A DNA stretch of 64,000 nt from Noviherbaspirillum aridicola. Lineage in GTDB: Bacteria; Pseudomonadota; Gammaproteobacteria; Burkholderiales; Burkholderiaceae_D. A program made the position numbers and the translations under genes. The notes below the pieces were generated by a model, which saw only the letters and a program-made list of their open reading frames with translations, searched no databases and had not been told where the DNA came from. Shown here piece after piece: positions 47,901-54,685 of this stretch (positions are counted from its first letter, which is position 1; every line of letters starts with the position of its first letter). The stretch spans positions 1 to 64,000 of the forward strand of contig NZ_BPMK01000021.1 of the NCBI RefSeq assembly GCF_019656455.1, written 5' to 3'.

Positions 47901-48116
47901 GGCCGCGACAAATGCTGGCAAGCGGTCGATCAACTCACGGTATTCGCGCTCAAATTTCGGAAAATCCGCATGCTGGCGGAAGTTGGGAATGTTGCCGTAC
48001 CTGGCAGGCGCATACAGCACCGGCGATGCGGCTGCTCGACTGGGGCGGGATGCTTCCGCACGCACGGGCGGGGCGATATCCGGCAGGAAGAAGGTATTTG
48101 AAAAGCGCGTTCTCAT
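44928..48116 (-). CDS. Large ankyrin-repeat protein, paralogue 2
   Basis: The 1062-residue protein has the same plan as its neighbour: an N-terminal region of about 490 residues (VLYAPARYGNIPNF, EYRELIDRLPAF, DPEYGDISTHSF matching DPEYGEVSMHSF), about 14 ankyrin repeats, and the shared C-terminal region (SPAMLTGIESML, KKSLLTKIRGAQKMMKGICN). It lacks four of the repeats present in paralogue 1. A GGAGAG site supports 48116. The gap to paralogue 1 is 174 bp. Tandem duplication followed by divergence is the simplest explanation. No signal or membrane segment is visible. Function unknown. Confidence 0.9.
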   Translation of the reverse strand: MRTRFSNTFFLPDIAPPVRAEASRPSRAAASPVLYAPARYGNIPNFRQHADFPKFEREYRELIDRLPAFVAARAGELDPPVSEARQDAIRADCETFKGHLFEPQGFFSDHANIMYGSAKEMLAAFADKLSDERIALRSRIDAVANLSSTLAVCAGGVTTAITDGLYQLRMANTGIKGQARRMMKAMAVAAILSHVKASHEYSANFEVHLVNHYFNRLADKLGLPEEPDPFAPSMAARVTDELARRCEDSVFAVLKPGLLINRLADDYFTRVRDAVGASPAQDVELGPGQLATLNDLKQNVLDPEYGDISTHSFVHADDETGQCHLWRTSAGIAEKVTQLMRREELIDFDKAITLAEDAGDGGAIMQLGPLFWTKDKDGRCDPLEARRLLDISPLTLNRHPEIEVDDLPETMSEIAGYLIEQTDRENLQACENAAQWIGEFVQVMQAVPRVASACARQVLFLGASFGNPDVIQEVLQLNEEEEQIYKDVDIEGRDPQGRTALMLAAAGGHTGALQTLIERGADIEAVTPNKDTALHLAAHHGQDGAISHLLTKGANIDALNGSHITPAGVAAGRGQLKALHVLIKNGAELTNVPLLAGEQGQTEALEILLNHGIDEDQQHRGDRTVLMAAAGFGHVAVLEMLLKKGADPGIVTASSPPALHLAAEAGHAEALRILLHHGVLPDLRGHHGATAAICAARQGKAECLRILIDRGADINAEDDRGYTALLAAAEQGHVEAFRVALEGGASITARTVQDHTAAMLAASVGSIEMLQRLLQHEADLHLADGVGKTAMMYAAEAGKVEALRFLLDQGAPVDGRTSRQWSALMYAAIRGHGEALGLLIERGADVNAPDNNGTTPLMLAARGGHPDAIRLLVEAGAIVDAADNQGATPLIAAALANRATAVVALLEAGADIHAQASDGRTAVIAAAEQGHTSAFTALFKPGVHDVEGALLRASPAMLTGIESMLRALEPDFKLEVLRVVAKGLRGAIASEAINNLDAFITMVNNSRENLSPTQKKSLLTKIRGAQKMMKGICNSRQYHRLKTRHPEFHERYKAMKTNLKHA

Positions 48117-48398
48117 AGTTGTCTCTCCGTGTCGATTACCGCGACCACCATGAGGCCCGGGCTGGATGGAAGCAGGCACAGGCGTGAGTAGCGGGCGGGC
48201 GACCGGGGTTCCCTGCGTCGCGCCACGCAGGGGCATGCGTTGGCAGGCAGCCGCGGAAAGGCCGTCAGTGCGTGGACTTGATCAGGAGGAAGCAGCGCCC
48301 GCGATGCCGCTCAGGGGCGCCGGTGAACGAGCAACCGGGCTGTTTGCGTAACGCGGCCGCGGGTATGGTGCGGAAATCGTGGATGGACGTGGCCGCGG

Positions 48399-49499
48399 TC
48401 AGCCGAGCCAGAACCAGGCAAGCGCGGCCGCGCTTGCGCTGCTGGCCGCGGCGTGAAGGAGATACCAGTAGATGCGGGGCACCGGCTTCGCTTTCGGCGC
48501 CGGGCGGTGTTCATCGCGCGCGATCCTGCGCGCGGCGCCGAGGGACACGAGTGCGTCGGCATCATCATCGTCCTCGGCCACCGGCTCCATTGCAGGTGGC
48601 CTGGGCGCCGGCCGCGCCGCTGCCGGGGCCGCGTGTTGCGCGAACGCGGCGGTGCCGCTGCGCCTGGCGCCGCTCTCGACGGCGGGAGCGGAGGCTGGCG
48701 TGGTTGCGGGTGCGGATGCAAGGGTGGGGGAAGGTGCGGATGCGGGCGCGCGCTGCGGCAATGCCTTGACCTTGCCGGTACTGAGCATCACGTGCAATTC
48801 CTCGATCGATGGCTTGCGGTCGTGGACGCGCTCCCATGCCCGGATGAGGTTGACGTAACCCTCGCCCATCATCGCTTCATACAGGTCGTCGCCAAGCTTG
48901 CGGCCTGCCTCCACCGCTCTGGCGAGCTGCTTCTGATGCAGTTCCTGCGCGAGCTTGAGCATCGTGTCGCGGCGCAGCCTGCCTTCGGATGCCTGCAATT
49001 CGGCTTCCACGTCCTGGTATTCGACTTGCCGGTTGATCTGCACCGGCGGTTCCAGCACGAGCCGCGGCGGCACGCGTTTGAGGGTCAGCAATGCGCGCAC
49101 CGCGTAGTCGAGGTGCGATGGATCCTGTGCCTGGGCGGCGGCGGCGGACGCGGCGCCGCCTGCGGGCTGCAGGAAAAGCCGGGACTGGTTGTAGCCGGCG
49201 AGGAAGGATGTCCAGGGCTCGAGGTCGGCCTTGGTCAGCGCGAAGGGCTTGCTCCAGACTTCGTCGCCGGCGGTCTCTTCGAATGGAATCAGCGCCGAAC
49301 GCATGTCCGGGATGCGGCTGACTCTGTCGGGCAGGCCGGGCGCGGCGTCGACGGCAGCGGCCGGCATCATGGCGGGGGCGGCCTGATGGGAGTCCTCAAG
49401 CGCCTGTTTTTTCTTCAGCTCGAGCGCCTGCTGATGCAGGCGGTTCTGCCGCTCGGTCTCCCATTGCAGGGCGCTGTCGATCACGTCGAGCGTGTGCAT
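48399..49499 (-). CDS. Protein of unknown function with C-terminal membrane anchor
   Basis: The 366-residue protein starts MHTLDVIDSALQWETERQNR with a helical, Gln/Lys-rich N-terminus. A middle region follows (TKADLEPWTSFLAGYNQSRLF, and a helical LRRDTMLKLAQELHQKQLARAVEAGRKL), then an Ala/Pro-rich linker and an acidic patch. The C-terminus is a single hydrophobic segment (about 343-366, YWYLLHAAASSASAAALAWFWL), so it could be tail-anchored with the bulk in the cytosol. GGGGAG precedes the ATG. It lies 82 bp after the FlhD gene, in the place where flhC would normally be, but it does not resemble FlhC. Family not recognised. Confidence 0.8.
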   Translation of the reverse strand: MHTLDVIDSALQWETERQNRLHQQALELKKKQALEDSHQAAPAMMPAAAVDAAPGLPDRVSRIPDMRSALIPFEETAGDEVWSKPFALTKADLEPWTSFLAGYNQSRLFLQPAGGAASAAAAQAQDPSHLDYAVRALLTLKRVPPRLVLEPPVQINRQVEYQDVEAELQASEGRLRRDTMLKLAQELHQKQLARAVEAGRKLGDDLYEAMMGEGYVNLIRAWERVHDRKPSIEELHVMLSTGKVKALPQRAPASAPSPTLASAPATTPASAPAVESGARRSGTAAFAQHAAPAAARPAPRPPAMEPVAEDDDDADALVSLGAARRIARDEHRPAPKAKPVPRIYWYLLHAAASSASAAALAWFWLG

Positions 49500-49581
49500 G
49501 TCAGCACGCTCCCCGCATGACGACGAGCGCCGGGCCGTTCAGGAATCGGGAGACCATCTCTGTCTTGTTCCGAAAGCCCTC

Positions 49582-49893
49582 TCAGGCGACCTGTTCAGGC
49601 GCCTGCGACGCCATGATGATCGACGCGTGCAGCGGCGTGGGCGCGGCGCCGGCCTTGTCGCGCACCAGGGTCGAGAGGATCGTGCTGTCGTCGAACCGGA
49701 AGCGCGACAGCATGACGTTGCAGCTCGCCATCTTCAGGACCTGCGCATTGCTCATGCTGGCGATCAGGTCGGCGATTTCGCCGCTGATGCCGAGACGGAA
49801 GATCGCTTCCGCGCGGTCGTGGCGAATCATCTGCTGGGCGATCATCAGATAGCTGAGATTCACATCGCGGATTTCGGACAGGTAATCGTTCAT
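49582..49893 (-). CDS. flhD: FlhD-like transcriptional regulator
   Basis: The 103-residue protein matches FlhD along its whole length: DVNLSYLMIAQQMIRHDRAEAIFRLGISGEIADLIASM parallels the E. coli N-terminal two-thirds, and FRFDDSTILSTL follows. FlhD normally acts as the FlhD4C2 activator of flagellar genes. No flhC is in the window, and the next gene is the unknown anchored protein. The upstream neighbour is the MazF toxin gene, 17 bp away on the same strand, so toxin-antitoxin and flhD may share a transcript. It could be an orphan copy with a non-flagellar role. Confidence 0.88.
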   Translation of the reverse strand: MNDYLSEIRDVNLSYLMIAQQMIRHDRAEAIFRLGISGEIADLIASMSNAQVLKMASCNVMLSRFRFDDSTILSTLVRDKAGAAPTPLHASIIMASQAPEQVA

Positions 49894-49910
49894 GTGTTTC
49901 GATCCTTATC

Positions 49911-50231
49911 TCAATAAGCGAAAACTTCTTGAAGTACTTCCAGCGCGCGGGCCATGGTGAGGTCGTCAATCTCGCCCAGCCTTCTGATCAGGCGCGCCTT
50001 TTCCAGCGTGCAGATCTGATCCAGCAGGATCAGTCCGTCCTTCTGCATGAACTGCACGGGAATCCGGAACGGCGCGGGCAGGTCATGCGTGCTCATCGGG
50101 GCGACGATGAGGGTGTTCAGGTATTCATCCATCTCTTCCGGCGAGACGATCACGCAGGGCCAGCGCTCCTGCGTGATGCTGCCGACCGGCTTGTCGAACT
50201 CGACCAGCCAGACTTCGGCCCGCTTTACCAT
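49911..50231 (-). CDS. MazF/PemK-family endoribonuclease toxin
   Basis: The 106-residue toxin starts MVKRAEVWLVEFDKPVGS and contains RWPCVIVSPEEM, NTLIVAPMST and LLDQICTLEKARL, the usual MazF/PemK layout with the conserved loop and the closing helix. It would cleave mRNA when free of antitoxin. The gene overlaps the antitoxin by seven bases, consistent with coupled translation. The cleavage sequence cannot be predicted. Confidence 0.92.
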   Translation of the reverse strand: MVKRAEVWLVEFDKPVGSITQERWPCVIVSPEEMDEYLNTLIVAPMSTHDLPAPFRIPVQFMQKDGLILLDQICTLEKARLIRRLGEIDDLTMARALEVLQEVFAY

Positions 50232-50485
50232 GTGAAGCCCGCTTCCTTGTCGGCGGGTACCAGCGGCCAGGCGACCACCTGCTCGGCTTCCGCCGTCGCC
50301 GAAGCGATCTGCTGGCATGCCTCGGCCCAGCCCTCGCGGCATTTCTTCTTGGGCTTGCGGATCACGATCGCGTCGTTCTCCACCTGGATCTCGACTTCAC
50401 CGATATCGAGACCGGTCTGCAAAAGGAAGGGCTTCGGGATCAGGACGCCCTGTGAATTTCCCATCTTGCGGATCGCAGTCTTCAT
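50225..50485 (-). CDS. MazE-family antitoxin (AbrB-like)
   Basis: The 86-residue antitoxin begins MKTAIRKMGNSQGVLIPKPFL, the SpoVT/AbrB swapped-hairpin DNA-binding motif, and continues with DIGEVEIQVENDAIVIRKPKKK. The C-terminal 40 residues should bind the toxin. AAAGGGATTTCT precedes the ATG at 50485. Palindromes in the AT-rich region just upstream are likely autoregulatory operators. Confidence 0.92.
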   Translation of the reverse strand: MKTAIRKMGNSQGVLIPKPFLLQTGLDIGEVEIQVENDAIVIRKPKKKCREGWAEACQQIASATAEAEQVVAWPLVPADKEAGFTW

Positions 50486-50556
50486 AGAAATCCCTTTAAC
50501 AGTAGGTTCTAACATCGTACTACAAAATTTCTGGTTGGAAAATTCTTATTCGTACA

Positions 50557-50617
50557 TTGTTCGAACAAATTCTTACTTCGTAAGAACTTTGTTATGCCTA
50601 TACGGAAGAACTTTGTT
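50557..50617. repeat. AT-rich cluster of palindromes and 24-bp-spaced direct repeats
   Basis: TTGTTCGAACAA (50557-50568) is a perfect 12-bp palindrome. TTCTTAC-ttc-GTAAGAA (50570-50586) is a perfect inverted repeat. AAGAACTTTGTT occurs at 50582-50593 and again at 50606-50617, exactly 24 bp apart. They lie 72-132 bp upstream of the antitoxin gene and suit a promoter-operator region. Confidence 0.7.
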
Positions 50618-50723
50618 GTGACGAAGTTGAAGCGGGATGAGAAACACGGACAGCGCGGATGCGCAAGGCATTGAGAAACAAGGAAGAAGGATGGCTGACG
50701 GGCCGCGGACGCGGCGCCGTCGT

Positions 50724-51830
50724 TCAGTAGGCGTAGGGATCGCGGCGGGCGCTGGCGTAGGACGGGCAGCCGTTCTTGCCCCACATGCCGTTGCAGACCT
50801 GCCAGCGGCAGTGCTCGCGCAGGATGATGTTGGCGCGCCGGTCGCAGCTCGCGAGCGCGCTGGACACCTGCTGCAGGCGTGAATTGTCGCCGCCACGGCG
50901 GGGGGTGCTGCTGGCGGCGGCGGTCTTCTTGTTCAATTCTTCATCCGCCTGCCGGCGCATGCGCTCGACCTCGCCGGCGTTTTCGGTGCCGGCCTTCGCC
51001 GTGCGGGTCGGGGTGGCCGCCTTGCGCGGCGTCTCGGCGCGTCTCGTTTCCCTGGCCGGCGCGGCGGTTTCGCCTGCCTCCGCGCGGTCGGCTTGCCGTG
51101 CCCGGCTCTGCTCCCGCACCGGCTCGGGCCGGGATTCCCTGGCCGCGAGCTTCTGCTCGGGGACAGGGGGTTTCGGCTCGGGCGCGGCGGCTTTCGGCTC
51201 GGCCCGGGCGGGAGCCGCTTCCGCCACCGCGGCTTTCGGTTCAGGCGGCGCCGGTTTCGATTCCGGCACGGCGGCGGCCGTGGGTGCGCCGGCGGGCGCC
51301 GGGTCCGGCCGTTCGGCCCTGGCCTCGCGCTGGCCGCCCTCGACCTCCCCGGCGGGCGCCTTGCCGTCGTAGGGGAGTTCGCTCGGCCGTATGCCGCGCA
51401 GCGCCCTCTCCTCGCCGTCGGGGTCGACGACGGTGGCGGCCGGGGCGGACAACGCCAGCGCGGACGCGGAGAGGGGCGGATTCTTTGGCGTGGAAGCAAA
51501 CCATTTCGAGCCGGCGAGGCCGGCGCCCGCGCCCACCGCGAAAACGAGCGACATGATGAGCAAGGGTGAACGACGGCGCGCCGGGGTTTGCGGTCCGCCG
51601 CCATAGAGCGCGTCGTAATGGGCGGCCGCCGCCTTGGCTGCGAGGGCCTCCGGGCTGAGATCCAGCTCCGGCTCGGTGCGCTGCGGCCGGGCCGCGTCCT
51701 GGGCCCTGTAGGGCGGAAGGTTGGCGGCGGCAAAACGGGACGCATCGCCTCCGGCATTGCCGGAGGGCGTTGGTGGAGGTTGGCGGGGACGTCCCGCTGA
51801 TCTGAATCCGGCCAAGCGACTTGCCCTCAT
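50724..51830 (-). CDS. Single-pass membrane protein with Ala/Pro linker and Cys-rich C-terminus
   Basis: The 368-residue protein has a cytosolic N-terminus with LDLSPEALAAKAAAAHYDALYGGG, one membrane helix at about 89-108 (PLLIMSLVFAVGAGAGLAG), a long low-complexity linker rich in Ala, Pro, Glu and Arg (about 130-310), and a compact C-terminal segment with four cysteines (SCDRR, EHCRW, VCNGM, GCPSY). The C-terminal segment should be periplasmic and may form two disulfides. The ribosome site before 51830 is weak, so the start is uncertain. The family is not recognised, although this type of Cys-containing tail seems conserved-looking rather than random. Confidence 0.75.
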   Translation of the reverse strand: MRASRLAGFRSAGRPRQPPPTPSGNAGGDASRFAAANLPPYRAQDAARPQRTEPELDLSPEALAAKAAAAHYDALYGGGPQTPARRRSPLLIMSLVFAVGAGAGLAGSKWFASTPKNPPLSASALALSAPAATVVDPDGEERALRGIRPSELPYDGKAPAGEVEGGQREARAERPDPAPAGAPTAAAVPESKPAPPEPKAAVAEAAPARAEPKAAAPEPKPPVPEQKLAARESRPEPVREQSRARQADRAEAGETAAPARETRRAETPRKAATPTRTAKAGTENAGEVERMRRQADEELNKKTAAASSTPRRGGDNSRLQQVSSALASCDRRANIILREHCRWQVCNGMWGKNGCPSYASARRDPYAY

Positions 51831-52030
51831 GTTCGAAAAAAACTGGAAGTGCCGGCATGCATTGCTGCGCACAAAGCGCGCGAAGTGCGCGCAATGCCGG
51901 GCTGGAGGAGTATCGCGTGGCGAAGCCGCGGCAAGGCGCGGGAATGCTGCCGTATCGAAAAGACCGCCGCCAATGAGCTGAAGTTCAACCAGCCTGAAGC
52001 AGGCTTGCTATTCGTCGAACGGAAATGGTA

Positions 52031-52052
52031 GCGCCACGCGAATGCGTGGCGC
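52031..52052 (-). terminator. Hairpin downstream of the L,D-transpeptidase gene
   Basis: GCGCCACGC-GAAT-GCGTGGCGC is a 9-bp perfect stem, 9 bp past the stop. No U-tract follows on the minus strand (TACCATTTCC), so it is a weak or Rho-assisted terminator, or only an mRNA-protecting structure. Confidence 0.5.
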
Positions 52053-52060
52053 ATGAGGGA

Positions 52061-53299
52061 TCACAAGGTGAGTTCGTAAATGATCTTCCACTGGCCGGCT
52101 TCCTTCTCCCAGTACTGCCGCTTGCGGATGGAGGAAGTGTTCTTGCCGATCGTCGTTTCCTGGGTGAAGGTGCTGACGATCATGTCGGAACGGCCCGGGT
52201 AGAAGAAGTGGGTGGTGTCGCGCAGCTTGACTTCGAGCTTCCTGACGTTGCGCAGGACGGACTGCTGCGGCTTGTTGAACCAGGTCTTGAGGTCTTCGCC
52301 CCGCTCCGACTTGAAGTCGCGGCTGTAATTGGCCAGTACGCGCGAGGGCACCAGGCTCTCGACGTCGCGCCGCCAGTTTTCCACCAGGCGCGCGGCCAGC
52401 TGGCGGTCGTTTTCCCAGCGCAGCTTGCCGACGAATTCAATGCTCTCGGCGATGACGACCGGCGTCTTGCCGATTTCTACCGACTCGGCGAGTTTCTCGA
52501 GGTCGGGATTGGTGAGCACGACGCAGCCGTCGGAGGACAGCGGCGGCCGGCTGTAGCTGTCGGGCGGCGTGCCGTGCAGCCAGATGCCCGAGCCGCTGCG
52601 GCCGTTGAGCTTGTCCCATTCGTTGGGATAGTTGATCGGCAGCGCGCCGGTGCCATAGAACTCGGGCAGGCGCGAGTCGGGAAGATGGCTGGTGATGTAG
52701 TAGACGCCGACCGGCGTCTTCTGGTCGCCTTCCTTGAGCTTGTTGATGCCAAGCTTGCCCTGGCTGACGTAGTAGTCGGTCACGAACTTCAGCTGCCCGC
52801 CTTCATGACGGTACACGAACAGGCGCGAGCGCTTGGCGTCGACCAGCAGCACATGCTTCTGGTCGGCGCGCATCTGCAGCACGACGCGCGGCACCAGGTT
52901 GGGATCGGGCCGCTCGCGCAGGAAGCGCAGGCGCTGCATGGCTTCGGCGCGCAGGTTCTTGAGCTTGTCCTCGGGGCCGTCGACCGCACCCAGCACCTTG
53001 ACCGGGCGGGTATGCATCAGCAGCAGGTCGCCGCGCACCAGGTGGCCGAGACGGAAGTTGGGATAGGCTTCGACCAGACGGTCGGCCTTTTCCTGCGCGG
53101 CACGCAGGTTGTTGGCGCCGAGCTCCTTGTAGACCTCGATCAGCAGGGCCTCGGGATCGGGCTTGTCGTCGCGGTCGCGCGGGCCGGCGCCGGCCGTTCC
53201 GGACACGGAAAGCAGACAGGCCATGCTCAGCAACAGGGCGCGGGCCGCCTTGCCCGGGCGAGGCGACAGGAATGGGAATGTGATTGGGAAGCGCAACAT
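52061..53299 (-). CDS. L,D-transpeptidase (YkuD) with C-terminal NTF2/Cds6-like domain
   Basis: The 412-residue periplasmic enzyme has a signal peptide (about 1-34, ALLLSMACLLSVSGTAGAG). The YkuD domain is mid-protein with the catalytic motif HGTPP...SSDGCVVLTNPD, in which His, Ser and Cys are all present. The last 110 residues (about 300-412, VENWRRDVESL to WKIIYELTL) look like an NTF2-like domain of the Cds6 type. It would make 3-3 crosslinks or attach proteins to peptidoglycan. Its ATG overlaps the upstream TPR gene stop (TGATG). Longer in-frame starts lie in that gene. Confidence 0.92.
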   Translation of the reverse strand: MLRFPITFPFLSPRPGKAARALLLSMACLLSVSGTAGAGPRDRDDKPDPEALLIEVYKELGANNLRAAQEKADRLVEAYPNFRLGHLVRGDLLLMHTRPVKVLGAVDGPEDKLKNLRAEAMQRLRFLRERPDPNLVPRVVLQMRADQKHVLLVDAKRSRLFVYRHEGGQLKFVTDYYVSQGKLGINKLKEGDQKTPVGVYYITSHLPDSRLPEFYGTGALPINYPNEWDKLNGRSGSGIWLHGTPPDSYSRPPLSSDGCVVLTNPDLEKLAESVEIGKTPVVIAESIEFVGKLRWENDRQLAARLVENWRRDVESLVPSRVLANYSRDFKSERGEDLKTWFNKPQQSVLRNVRKLEVKLRDTTHFFYPGRSDMIVSTFTQETTIGKNTSSIRKRQYWEKEAGQWKIIYELTL

Positions 53300-54471
53300 C
53301 AACTGCCTGTGTTCTCCTGCTTGATTTTCCATCGCCCGCCCTGCCTGGCCAGCACCAGCGTCTTGCGGGTGGTGGCGGTGAGGCGGTCGGATATGTAGAC
53401 CTGGCGGAAGCGCACGGTGGCGTTGTTGCCCTCGACGCTGACCTGGGGCGATTCTATCCTGACCTTGATGCTGCCCTTGCCCGCGATCCGGGCGCGGCGG
53501 TCGTCTTCCCATGCCTTGCGCGACTGCCCGCCGGGCGTCTGGAAATCATTGCCGTAGAAAGCGAGATAGGACTTCACGTCCTGCGCGCTCCAGGCGCGTG
53601 CCCAGGCTTCGACCACTTCGGCCACTTCGTTGCGCTCGGCGTTGGACGGCCTCGGCGCGGGCCTGGGCGGTTCGGCCTTGGGCGGCATGGGCTTGGCTTC
53701 GGCCTTAGGTGCTTCGGCCTTCGGTGCTTCGGCCCTGGGCGGCTCGGCCCTGGGCTGTGGCTTCGCGGCCTCCGCGCGCGGTTCCTGCCGCGCGGGCGGC
53801 TCGACCGGTTTCGCGGGCGGCGCAGCCGGTTCCGGCCGTGCCATCGCGAGCTGCTCGGCGGGCCTGGCCGGCGGCGGCGCCGGTCTCGCGGCCGGTGTCG
53901 GGACGCCGGCGAGTCGGGTGGCGTCGCCGGTTCCGTTCATCGAACGCACCAGGGTGAGCCTGGACTTGGCGGCTGCATTGCCCGATTCGAGCTGCAATGC
54001 CTTGTCATAGGCCTGGCTGGCGAGCTTGGCGTGCACGTCGCCCAGGTTTTCGTAGGCGGTGGCGTAGCTGGGGTTGGTGCGTATGGCCGCATCCAGCGCC
54101 GCGCGCGCCTTTTCATACTGCCCCGACGCCGCATACAGCACGGCGAGGTTGTTGTACGGTTCCGGCAGCGAAGGATGGTCTTCCGTCAGCTTCTGAAAGA
54201 TGGCGATGGCTTCCGCCGGCTTGTTCTGCTCGGCGAGGATGACGCCCTTCAGAAAACGCATCTGCACATCCCGCGGATTTTTCGCGAGATAGGCATCGGC
54301 CCGCAACAGGGCCTCGGCATGCTGGTTGGCGCGGATGAATCTGTTGACATCCGCAAGCTCGTCCGCGAACGCGGGCACGCACAGCAGCGCGGCGAGCAGG
54401 CCGCCGGCAGCCGACTGGTGCAGTTTGGAGCGCAGGGAAAAGCGGAACATGCGACGCGGGACGGGGGTCAT
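53299..54471 (-). CDS. TPR protein with C-terminal NTF2/Cds6-like domain
   Basis: The 390-residue protein has a signal peptide (about 15-38, AAGGLLAALLCVPAFA), about four TPRs (AEALLRADAYLAKNPRD, AEAIAIFQKLTEDHPS, EKARAALDAAIRTNPSY), and a Pro/Ala/Lys-rich linker with PKAE repeats. The C-terminal NTF2-like domain (about 280-390, NEVAEVVEAWARAWSAQDV to GRWKIKQE) is similar in pattern to that of the adjacent transpeptidase. It probably works with the transpeptidase in the periplasm. An alternative start is at 54450. Confidence 0.88.
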   Translation of the reverse strand: MTPVPRRMFRFSLRSKLHQSAAGGLLAALLCVPAFADELADVNRFIRANQHAEALLRADAYLAKNPRDVQMRFLKGVILAEQNKPAEAIAIFQKLTEDHPSLPEPYNNLAVLYAASGQYEKARAALDAAIRTNPSYATAYENLGDVHAKLASQAYDKALQLESGNAAAKSRLTLVRSMNGTGDATRLAGVPTPAARPAPPPARPAEQLAMARPEPAAPPAKPVEPPARQEPRAEAAKPQPRAEPPRAEAPKAEAPKAEAKPMPPKAEPPRPAPRPSNAERNEVAEVVEAWARAWSAQDVKSYLAFYGNDFQTPGGQSRKAWEDDRRARIAGKGSIKVRIESPQVSVEGNNATVRFRQVYISDRLTATTRKTLVLARQGGRWKIKQENTGS

Positions 54472-54685
54472 GGAATGTGGATCGGCGATATTTTGCAGCA
54501 AATCGGCAGTGGCGCGCGCGGCGCGTACCGCGCGCCGGCCGGCGGCCGGCGCAAAAACCACAGCATTCTATACTCAGCGCCGTCGGAAGGCCATTTCGCG
54601 GGCGGGACTTGACGCTTGCGCAAGCAAGAAAGGCAAGGTGGAACACGGAGGAATGAACGCTCCCGGAACACGCCGGGAACGTCCG

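Noticed and set aside
48399-49499. The 366-residue protein as a divergent FlhC
   Set aside because: Position fits, but FlhC is about 190 residues with a zinc-binding Cys cluster; no cysteines or matching words are seen here.
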